DNA of 64,000 nucleotides, from positions 434,001 to 498,000 of the forward strand of contig NZ_JAKCFI010000002.1 of NCBI RefSeq assembly GCF_021412625.1, given 5' to 3'. The notes beneath the pieces are model-generated. The model did not search any database. It was not told where the DNA came from and saw only the letters and a list, made by a program, of their open reading frames with translations. The stretch is from Myxococcus stipitatus. Its GTDB lineage: Bacteria > Myxococcota > Myxococcia > Myxococcales > Myxococcaceae. The translations under genes were made by a program, and so were the position numbers. Each line of letters begins with the position of its first letter. Positions within the stretch are counted from its first letter, which is position 1. Positions 54,928 through 62,132 of the stretch are shown one piece after another.

Positions 54928-55590
54928 TCAGCGAGGAGGCGGGGGCGGCGCGCTGTGGTCGCAGTGCAGGAGCGACGGCGGGTCGAAGCAGGTGAGCTCG
55001 TCGTTGTTCTGCACGCACCTGCCTTGAGGGGTGCTCGCGCAGCGCACCTCCGTGCGCAGGGCCTTGCAGTCATACCCGCAGGCGATGGCCTCGGACGCGT
55101 CCAGACACGACGGCCTGGGCGTGTCACCGCCCCGCTCGTGGATGACGCTGTCGGGCGGGTCCCAGCAGACGAGTTGGTTGAAATGCGTGTCACACACGCC
55201 GTACTGCGTGCTGTTGCAACGCACCTCGCCGTTGAAGACGCGGCAGTTGAACCCGCACGCCACCTGTCCCCGGCTCTCCTTGCACTCGGGACGGCGGGAG
55301 ACGCCACCGGGCGGGTGGTCGATGGCCACGCGGGGTGGGTCCCAACAGTACACGCGGCCCACGAGCACCTGACAGACCCCGTAGGGCGTCTGGGCGCAGG
55401 CGGTGTGCGGACCGATGGTCCTGCACTGGAACCCGCACACCGTGCGCCCGTTGGAGTCGACGCACTCGGGTCTGGGAGGTACGACCTCGACGACTGGCGG
55501 TGTCGAGGGTTGTGTCTGCTGTTGGGGTGGGGGTTGGCGGGCGGGAACGGGGGTGCTCGTCAAAAGCCACACGGCGATGAGGGAGAGCAT
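54928..55590 (-). CDS. Exported protein with three six-cysteine repeats
   Basis: A 220-residue secreted protein. Residues 1-18 form a signal peptide, then a Pro/Gln-rich linker to residue 40. Three repeats follow (41-86, 101-146, 160-205), each of pattern C-x8-C-x3-C-x8-C-x7-C-x8-C ending in DPP. Spacing is identical in all three, so 18 cysteines form probably nine disulfides, three per repeat. A Pro-rich tail with one more Cys ends the protein. No known fold was recognised; an adhesin, spore-coat or toxin-like scaffold is conceivable. ATG 55590 was chosen over GTG 55611 because it starts the signal peptide. Confidence 0.82.
   Translation of the reverse strand: MLSLIAVWLLTSTPVPARQPPPQQQTQPSTPPVVEVVPPRPECVDSNGRTVCGFQCRTIGPHTACAQTPYGVCQVLVGRVYCWDPPRVAIDHPPGGVSRRPECKESRGQVACGFNCRVFNGEVRCNSTQYGVCDTHFNQLVCWDPPDSVIHERGGDTPRPSCLDASEAIACGYDCKALRTEVRCASTPQGRCVQNNDELTCFDPPSLLHCDHSAPPPPPR
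54976..55113 (-). repeat. Six-cysteine repeat, copy 3
   Basis: Residues 160-205. Cysteines at 162, 171, 175, 184, 192 and 201; core CGYDC, TPQGRC and CFDPP. The most diverged copy, with unchanged spacing. Confidence 0.85.
55153..55290 (-). repeat. Six-cysteine repeat, copy 2
   Basis: Residues 101-146. Cysteines at 103, 112, 116, 125, 133 and 142; core CGFNC, TQYGVC and CWDPP. Closest to copy 1. Confidence 0.85.
55333..55470 (-). repeat. Six-cysteine repeat, copy 1
   Basis: Residues 41-86 of the cysteine-repeat protein. Cysteines at 43, 52, 56, 65, 73 and 82; core CGFQC, TPYGVC and CWDPP. Confidence 0.85.
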
Positions 55591-55641
55591 GGTGCCCCCC
55601 CGACGAAACACGCCGCGATTTATTCACGCCAGGGCCGGGTT

Positions 55642-57663
55642 TCAGCGAGACCGGGGGCCGGAGTGGGGAGGCCGGCGGGCGCCGGGACCCCGGAAGCCCC
55701 CCTGCGGGGGCCTGGAGGGCGCGGGCTTCGGCTCGCGCGGAGCGTCATCGTCCTCGCGCTCGGCGCGCTGTCGTCGGGCGGCCTCCGCGGGGGTCTCCGC
55801 GGGCACCAGCGCGTGGGGGCCACGGCCGATGAGGTCCGCGCGGCCGGCGAGCTTCAGCGCCTCACGCGCCAGGGGCCACTGCTCGGGGTTCCAGTAGAGC
55901 AGCAGCGCCTTCTGGAGCCGCTTCTCCCGCAGGCCCTGCGCCGTGTAGACGGGCTCCATCTTCAGCGGGTCCATGCCCGAGTAATACATGGCGGTGGCCA
56001 TGGCCATGGGCGTGGGGATGAAGTCCTGCACCTGGCGGGGGCGCTTGCCGTTCTGCTTCAACCACAGGGCCAGGTCCACCATGTCCTCCAGCGTGGAGCC
56101 GGGGTGGCCGCTGATGAAGTAGGGGATGTCGTACTGCTCCTTGCCGGCCTCCTCGCTGGCGCAGGCGAACATCCGTTGGAAGCGCTCGAAGCTCTCGATG
56201 CCGGGCTTCTTCATCTTCTCCAGCACGCGCGGCGACACGTGCTCGGGGGCCACCGACAGCTGCCCGCCGACGTGGTGCGCGGCCAGCTCCTTCACGTACT
56301 CGGGCGAGCGCTCCGCCAGGTCGTAGCGCACGCCGCTGGCGATGAAGACGTGCTTGACGCCCTCCTCCTCGCGCACCTCCCGCATGAGGCCGATGAGGGG
56401 GCCGTGGTCCGTCTGGAGGTTCTCGCAGACGCCCGGGTGGACGCAGGACAGCTTGCGGCACCGCTTCTCGATGTCCTCGCTCTTGCACTTGAGCTTGTAC
56501 ATGTTGGCGGTGGGGCCGCCCAGGTCGGTGATGGTGCCGCGGAAGTCGCCCATCCGGCGCAGGGCGCGCACCTCGCGCAGGACGCTCTCCGCGGAGCGGC
56601 TCTGGATGACGCGGCCCTCGTGCTCGGTAATGGAGCAGAAGGTGCAGCCGCCGAAGCAGCCGCGCATGAGGACGATGGAGTGCTTCACCGTCTCGTACGC
56701 GGGGATGCCCTCGTCCTGGTAGCGGGGGTGGGGGACGCGGTTGAAGGGCAGGTCGTACAGCTCGTCCATCGCCACCGTGCGCCCCGCGTTGGCGGGGTCC
56801 CCCACGCCGTCCTCCAGGGGCAGGGCGGGCGGGTTCATGAAGATGGCGCGGTTGCCGTGGCGCTGCGCGAGCGCGCGCGCGTTGCCCGGGTTGGTCTCCA
56901 TCTGGAAGTCGCGGCTCATCACCGCGAAGGCCTGCTTGTCCGCGATGACGGCCTCGTAGGACGGGAGCACCACCGTCTTGCGGTCCGCGGCGCGGCGGGC
57001 CGGGTCGGCTTCGTGCGCGCGCATCTGCTCGTCGTTGATGAGGTACGCGGTGCCGCGCACGTCGCGGATGTCCTCGATGCGCTCGCCCCGGCGCATGCGG
57101 TCGGCGACCTCCATGATGGGGCGCTCGCCCATGCCGAAGACGAGCAGGTCGGCCTTGGCGTCGAAGAGGATGGAGCGGCGGACCTTGTCGCTCCAGTAGT
57201 CGTAGTGGGCGATGCGGCGCAGGCTCGCCTCGATGCCGCCGAGGATGATGGGCACCTCGGGGTACGCCTCGCGGCAGCGCTGCGCGTAGACGATGGTGGC
57301 GCGGTCCGGGCGGCAGTTGGTGCGGCCCCCGGGGCTGTACTGGTCCTCGGAGCGGTTCTTCTTCTGCGCCGTCAGCCGGTTGAGCATCGAATCGAGGTTG
57401 CCGGCGGCGACCCCGAAGAACAGGCGCGGAGGGCCCAGCGCCTTGAAGGGCTCGGCCGAGTGCCAGTCAGGCTGGGGGAGCAGCCCCACCTTGAAGCCCC
57501 GCCCCTCCAGGAATCGCGCGATGAGGACCGGGCCGAAGGCCGGGTGGTCCACGTACGCGTCGCCCGTCACGATGATGATGTCGCACTGCTCCCAACCCCG
57601 GGCCTGCATGTCGGCGCGGGTGATGGGCAGGAAGGGGTGGGCGTAGCGGGTCTGTGGGGCCAT
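55642..57663 (-). CDS. YgiQ family radical SAM protein
   Basis: A 673-residue radical SAM protein of the YgiQ family (UPF0313). The N-terminal part (about 1-310) has a cobalamin-binding-like fold with [17 protein letters not shown] and [23 protein letters not shown]. The cluster motif is [11 protein letters not shown] (about 345-355). Conserved segments PQYxRRSRx-like [13 protein letters not shown] and [18 protein letters not shown] follow. The C-terminal tail (from about 600) is Arg/Pro-rich. YgiQ is widespread but its reaction is unknown. The start is divergent from the helicase by 263 bases, with a perfect 14-base palindrome between. Confidence 0.92.
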   Translation of the reverse strand: MAPQTRYAHPFLPITRADMQARGWEQCDIIIVTGDAYVDHPAFGPVLIARFLEGRGFKVGLLPQPDWHSAEPFKALGPPRLFFGVAAGNLDSMLNRLTAQKKNRSEDQYSPGGRTNCRPDRATIVYAQRCREAYPEVPIILGGIEASLRRIAHYDYWSDKVRRSILFDAKADLLVFGMGERPIMEVADRMRRGERIEDIRDVRGTAYLINDEQMRAHEADPARRAADRKTVVLPSYEAVIADKQAFAVMSRDFQMETNPGNARALAQRHGNRAIFMNPPALPLEDGVGDPANAGRTVAMDELYDLPFNRVPHPRYQDEGIPAYETVKHSIVLMRGCFGGCTFCSITEHEGRVIQSRSAESVLREVRALRRMGDFRGTITDLGGPTANMYKLKCKSEDIEKRCRKLSCVHPGVCENLQTDHGPLIGLMREVREEEGVKHVFIASGVRYDLAERSPEYVKELAAHHVGGQLSVAPEHVSPRVLEKMKKPGIESFERFQRMFACASEEAGKEQYDIPYFISGHPGSTLEDMVDLALWLKQNGKRPRQVQDFIPTPMAMATAMYYSGMDPLKMEPVYTAQGLREKRLQKALLLYWNPEQWPLAREALKLAGRADLIGRGPHALVPAETPAEAARRQRAEREDDDAPREPKPAPSRPPQGGFRGPGARRPPHSGPRSR

Positions 57664-57733
57664 GACGATGGGGCGGGCTTGCGGGGGGCGTCTCTCCTAA
57701 CCACCCTGTCTCGCCCGATGCAAACGGGGCGCA

Positions 57734-57755
57734 GGTCCGGTGTACACCGGTCCGG
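57734..57755. promoter_or_regulatory. Palindrome between ygiQ and the helicase gene
   Basis: CCGGTGTACACCGG (57737-57750) is a perfect 14-base palindrome flanked by direct GGTCCGG repeats (57734-57740 and 57749-57755), 71 bases from the YgiQ start. It is a good candidate operator. A separate small hairpin, CCTTCCC/GGGAAGG, lies at 57769-57785. Confidence 0.5.
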
Positions 57756-57849
57756 GGGCGGACTCCTACCTTCCCGGAGGGAAGGCGACAGGGCGGGCAA
57801 GCACCCCTGTCTCCTTCTGGCGGCCCGGGGTGCCCTCGGGGCGGACGCA

Positions 57850-57878
57850 TTGACGTGGATCCATGCCTCCCCTACCTT
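57850..57878 (+). promoter_or_regulatory. Helicase promoter
   Basis: TTGACG (57850-57855), a 17-base spacer, TACCTT (57873-57878), 48 bases before the ATG at 57927. It shares both hexamers with the crotonase promoter at 17981, which supports a common sigma-70-type consensus, and it argues against a start at GTG 57855. Confidence 0.65.
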
Positions 57879-57926
57879 CGCGCCCCCGCGCCCGGCGAGG
57901 GAGCGAAGGGACCCGGGCTCGCCGCC

Positions 57927-60900
57927 ATGACGCACCGGACGCACAACGAGGTCTCCGACGGGCGCGCTCCGCCCCCGGAGGCGGCCTCCGTCCGGGAGCT
58001 TCACGTCGAGTACGACGACGCCCCTCCCGCCGCGCCCCCCGCGCGCGACCGGCAGGCTTCCGTCTCCCCGGACGACCTGCCCCCCAGGGACGCCTCCGAG
58101 GACCTCCCCCGCTCGCCCAATCCGCTGCTGGCGCTGGCCCGCGCGGGTGGAAGGCCCTCCCGGTCCCCGGGCGTGGTGGCCGCGACGGCGGAGCGGGGGA
58201 GCGCCGCGTCGGGGGACGAGGCGCCCGCGCGGGACGTGGCGCAGACCTCGGATGTCACCACCGCCCAGCGCGAGGTCATGCAGGCGGCGGTGGCGACGGG
58301 GAAGCGGCGCGAGGCGTGGACGGCGCCCGCGTACCTCCCCGAGGACCTGCGCGAAGCGCTCGTCGCCGAGCGCAGCCAGTATCGCGCGAAGCTGCTCCAG
58401 GATGTGCGGCAGGTCAGCCTCCAGGGCCCCGGCGTGCTCTCGCTCGTCCCCGTCCCCGCGGCGGACCCGGACTGGTCCGGCGGCTCGCTCCTGGGCTTCC
58501 TCGGCGAGGAGTGTGTCTTCGGGGGCGACGTCGTCCACCTCGACTTCGAATCGGGCCGTGTCTTCGCCGCCCCCGAGCATGGCGACGACGTGGACCGCCG
58601 CGCCCTGTCCGCCGAGCGCTGGTGCTACCGGCCCTATGACTTCGCGGAGGCGCTCTGCGCCGCGGCCTCGGCCTACGAGGAGCGCCAACCGGCCCTGGCG
58701 TTGGCCCTGGAGCGCGCCTGCGGCGACGCGCCCTCCGTGGTCGCGCGCGCCCAGGACGCGGAGCTGCTCCCCGCGGACCGGTTGTGGGCCCAGCCCTGGG
58801 GCTGCGTCTGGGGGCCTCCCGGCACGGGCAAGACGACCGCCGTCGCGGACCTCATCGCCCGCGCCCTGCGCGCGTACCCCGGCGAGCGCATCCTCGCGGT
58901 GGCGCCGACCAATCGCGCGGCGGACGAACTGGTGATGCGGGTCAGCGCGCTGCTGGAGCGCGCGCCCATCCCCCTGCGACCGCTGGGCCGCAGCATCTTC
59001 CGGGGCGGAACGGGCGCCAGCGACGCGTTGGCGAAGCTGCCCACCGTCATGTTGGAGGACACCCAGGGCGGCAAGCTGCGCGCGAGCATCGAGGAGCGCG
59101 AGCGGGAGTTGTACCTCCAGCGGGTGAGGGGTGGCCCCGCGCACGAACTGGCGAAGCTCCAAGCCGAGCTGCGCGGCCTGCGCGGGAAGATGAAGGACCC
59201 CACGCTCAAGGAGGCGGAGAAGGGGGACTGTCCCCTCATGGTCCTCACCGTGCACCGCGCCCTGCGCCTCGTCTCGGAGCTGGAGGGCAAGCAGACCTTC
59301 GCGCGGCTCGTGGTGGACGAGGCCGGCATGGTGACGCGCGCGGCCACCGCGCTCCTGGCGCCCCTGGCCGAGCGCGTGACGCTCGCCGGAGACCCCAAGC
59401 AGATCGGCCCCGTCAGCCGCGCCGCGGAGGGGGCCGGGCGGAGCACGCAGAAGTGGCTGCGCGCCAGCGGCCTGTCCCATCTGGAGGACGCGGTGAGGGA
59501 CGCGGCGCGCCCCGACGTGCTGTTGCTGCGCACCCAGCACCGCATGCACCCGGACATCGCCCGCGTGGTGAGCCACTTCTGCTACGGCGGAGCGCTGGAG
59601 GACGGTGACGTCGTCAAGGAGCGGGCGAAGAAGCCCGCGCCGGTGGCGGCCTTCGCGTCCACGCGCGCCGGCTGGGTGGTGCTGGACGGCCTGAGCCGCG
59701 ACACGCGCCGGCTCTCCCACGGCCGTGGGGAGACGGGCTCCGGCTACCAGCGCGAGCTGTCGGCGGAGCTGGCCGTGAGCCTGGCGCGCGAGGCGGTGCG
59801 CTCGGGGCTCAGCGTCCTGTGCGTCACGCCCTACCGCGCGCAGGCCGCGCTCCTGCGTCGGCTGGGGACCGCCGCGGGCCTGCGCGGCGACGTGTTCAGC
59901 GCCTCCACCATCCACCGCCAGCAGGGCACGCAGTACGACGTCGTGTTCGTCGACACCGTGGCCGGAGGCAGGCCGTTCCCTCCGCACACGCTGGTGCCCA
60001 TGCTCAACGTGGCCGCCAGTCGCGCGCGCGACTACCTGCTGGTGCTCGCCTCGCGCGACGAGGCCCGGGGCGCCACCATCCCCCAGCGCTTCCTCTCGTT
60101 GCTGCCCCGGCTGCGCGTGCAGCCCGGCTCGCCGCCGCGCCTGGAGCCGCTCCCCGTCCCCAAGCAGCCTGCCGCGCCGCCTCCTCCACCTCCGGCCGCG
60201 CCGGCCACGCTCGGTGGCGAAATCGAGGGCGCCCGGCCCGCGCGGCCCCTCTTCACCCAGGAGCAGGTGTCCCTCTTCGAGCGGCGCTTCGACGACGGCC
60301 ACCACCTGGTGCGAGGCGTGGCGGGCAGCGGGAAGACCTACGTGCTGGCGCACTGGGTGGCGCGCTACCTGCTGGAGCACGAGGACACGAAGGTGCTCGT
60401 CTCCTTCTTCAACCGCGCGCTGGCCCCGCTGGTGGAGAAGCTCCTCGTGGAGGCGCTCGCGCAGCGGGCGGGGACGCTGCACGTGCGCCCCTTGCGCGCG
60501 CGTGTCACGGTGAAGCACGTGGGCGCGCTGCGCCGCGCGGAGCCCGGCAGCTTCGACGCCGTCTTCGTGGACGAGGCGCAGGACATGGACGCCCGCGCGC
60601 TGGCCATGCTCCACGGACTGGTGCGCACGCACGTCGCGTCGGATGGCAAGCAGGTGCGCTGCCTCCAGCTCTTCATGGACGACTCACAGAACGTCTACGG
60701 GCAGGTGCCCATCGACGCGCTGAAGGAGCAGCTCCCGGAGGGGCTGTCCTTCCGGGGCCGCACGCGCATCCTCAAGGAGACGTTCCGCGCCACGCGCGAC
60801 ATCCTCGACGTGGCCTTCAACGTGGTGCTGGACCCGCTGCGCGTGCACGGCGCCACGGAGCCCGGCATGCGCGAGTACATGAAGGCCGGGGAGCTGGCGC

Positions 60901-61508
60901 GGGAAGGGCTGCTGTGGCTGCCGGAGGAGACGCTGGAGGGGCTCTACCGCGTCCAGTCCACGGAGCGCGGGGGCGTGCTGCCCCAGGTGCGCGGCTTCGC
61001 GTCCACCGTCAGCGAGGCCCGCCAGGTGGCGAAGGAGGTGGCCCGCCTCATCCGCGACGAGGGCGTGCACCCGGGCGACATCCTCGTGGTGGCCCCCGTC
61101 ATGCCCTCCCAGTACACGCAGGCGCTGGAGCGCGCTGGCGTGCCCGCGCAGGCCTACGGAGGCAAGGGCGGGCGCGACGTCACGGACTTCCGCGTCAGCG
61201 GCGTGGACCACGTGCGCGCCACCACGGTGTTCTCCTGCAAGGGCCACGAGTGCCCCATCGTCTTCTTCGCCGGCCTGGACGCGCTGGACACGGTGGAGCA
61301 GTGGATGGCCGGGGCCCGCGAGCGCAACGCGCGGGAGAACGAGCGCATCCGCCGCGCCATGTTCTACGTGGGCGCCACGCGCGCCATGAAGCGCCAGTAC
61401 CTCACCGGCGTCCGAGGCGCCCGCTTCCTGCGCGTGGCCGCCCGGTACGTGGAGGCGCTCTCCGGGCTCGGCTCCTCCTCCGACGACGAGAAGAAGCCCG
61501 ACCCCTGA
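57927..61508 (+). CDS. Tandem double helicase: Upf1-like SF1B fused to UvrD-like SF1A
   Basis: A 1193-residue protein with two complete-looking SF1 helicase cores. Residues 1-110 are disordered. The first core has Walker A GPPGTGKT (296-303), DEAG (464-467), GDPKQIGPV, TQHRMHPD and a motif V-like STIHRQQGTQYD, closest to Upf1/IGHMBP2/Dna2. A Pro-rich linker (about 745-765) leads to the second core with GVAGSGKT (797-804), DEAQDMD (882-888), a FMDDSQNVYG motif III, and KGHEC and FYVGATRAM motifs as in UvrD/Rep. Such a fusion could unwind RNA or DNA with two polarities or on two strands. Neighbours do not reveal the pathway. ATG 57927 follows a good promoter. Confidence 0.88.
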   Translation: MTHRTHNEVSDGRAPPPEAASVRELHVEYDDAPPAAPPARDRQASVSPDDLPPRDASEDLPRSPNPLLALARAGGRPSRSPGVVAATAERGSAASGDEAPARDVAQTSDVTTAQREVMQAAVATGKRREAWTAPAYLPEDLREALVAERSQYRAKLLQDVRQVSLQGPGVLSLVPVPAADPDWSGGSLLGFLGEECVFGGDVVHLDFESGRVFAAPEHGDDVDRRALSAERWCYRPYDFAEALCAAASAYEERQPALALALERACGDAPSVVARAQDAELLPADRLWAQPWGCVWGPPGTGKTTAVADLIARALRAYPGERILAVAPTNRAADELVMRVSALLERAPIPLRPLGRSIFRGGTGASDALAKLPTVMLEDTQGGKLRASIEERERELYLQRVRGGPAHELAKLQAELRGLRGKMKDPTLKEAEKGDCPLMVLTVHRALRLVSELEGKQTFARLVVDEAGMVTRAATALLAPLAERVTLAGDPKQIGPVSRAAEGAGRSTQKWLRASGLSHLEDAVRDAARPDVLLLRTQHRMHPDIARVVSHFCYGGALEDGDVVKERAKKPAPVAAFASTRAGWVVLDGLSRDTRRLSHGRGETGSGYQRELSAELAVSLAREAVRSGLSVLCVTPYRAQAALLRRLGTAAGLRGDVFSASTIHRQQGTQYDVVFVDTVAGGRPFPPHTLVPMLNVAASRARDYLLVLASRDEARGATIPQRFLSLLPRLRVQPGSPPRLEPLPVPKQPAAPPPPPPAAPATLGGEIEGARPARPLFTQEQVSLFERRFDDGHHLVRGVAGSGKTYVLAHWVARYLLEHEDTKVLVSFFNRALAPLVEKLLVEALAQRAGTLHVRPLRARVTVKHVGALRRAEPGSFDAVFVDEAQDMDARALAMLHGLVRTHVASDGKQVRCLQLFMDDSQNVYGQVPIDALKEQLPEGLSFRGRTRILKETFRATRDILDVAFNVVLDPLRVHGATEPGMREYMKAGELAREGLLWLPEETLEGLYRVQSTERGGVLPQVRGFASTVSEARQVAKEVARLIRDEGVHPGDILVVAPVMPSQYTQALERAGVPAQAYGGKGGRDVTDFRVSGVDHVRATTVFSCKGHECPIVFFAGLDALDTVEQWMAGARERNARENERIRRAMFYVGATRAMKRQYLTGVRGARFLRVAARYVEALSGLGSSSDDEKKPDP

Positions 61509-61571
61509 GACGCCGCGGGCCCGGGGTCGTGGACTTCGCGCCCCCGGGCCCGTGGACTCACCCGCCGCGGC

Positions 61572-62096
61572 CTACGGCTTGCCGCCCTGTTCGATGGCTC
61601 GCACCTGGGTGGGGACGATGCGCAGCTCCAGCGCGCCCGCCCAGTAGCTCAGCCCCGCGAGGCGACGCACCCTCCTCTGGAGCTCCTCGTGGCCCGTGGG
61701 GCCCGAGGGCGAGTTGTCGGGCGGGTCTCCATTGGTGAGGTTCGCGACGTTGAGGCAGCCCTCCTTCTCGTCCTTGGGCTCGCAGACGGCGGAGACCTCC
61801 GTGGTCATCACGACGCCCTTCACCCCCGCGGCTGCTTGCTGCTGGGGGTCGGACTGCTTCGCCGTCATGCGTTCGATCTGGGCCGGGTCGTTGGTCTGGT
61901 CGACGATTTCATCGCGACTGACGTCGACCGTGAAGGCCGTGGCGCGGTAGGGGTTGAGCCGGTCCCGGACGATGACGCGGACGAGGGTGCCAGGGGGCGC
62001 CCGGCGCTGAATCTCCTTCGTCGTGGGAACCCTGTCGACATGACCGCAGGCCACGAGGCCCAGAAGCGCGGGAACCAGCAGGAGGAATTTCTTCAT
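61572..62096 (-). CDS. Hypothetical lipoprotein
   Basis: A 174-residue lipoprotein with signal MKKFLLLVPALLGLVAC and lipidated Cys17. The mature part begins with a polar region and a strand TLVRVIVRDRLNPYRATAFTVDVSRDE, then a Gln/Ala-rich stretch and a Cys pair (CEPKDEKEGC) that could form a disulfide. No domain was recognised. It lies downstream of the TPR-CHAT gene on the same strand, separated by 36 bases, so the two are probably co-transcribed; a membrane-anchored partner or target of the CHAT protease is conceivable but unproven. Confidence 0.75.
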   Translation of the reverse strand: MKKFLLLVPALLGLVACGHVDRVPTTKEIQRRAPPGTLVRVIVRDRLNPYRATAFTVDVSRDEIVDQTNDPAQIERMTAKQSDPQQQAAAGVKGVVMTTEVSAVCEPKDEKEGCLNVANLTNGDPPDNSPSGPTGHEELQRRVRRLAGLSYWAGALELRIVPTQVRAIEQGGKP

Positions 62097-62132
62097 GGAT
62101 GGAGGGGTGGAGCAGGTGGAAGGAAACAGCAG

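Noticed and set aside
57855..57926. GTG 57855 as the helicase start
   Set aside because: It falls in the -35 hexamer of a good promoter, so it would precede the transcript; ATG 57927 fits better.
57567..60632. A 1021-codon minus-strand frame opposite the double helicase
   Set aside because: Antisense to well-defined helicase motifs and overlaps the ygiQ start; no domain of its own.
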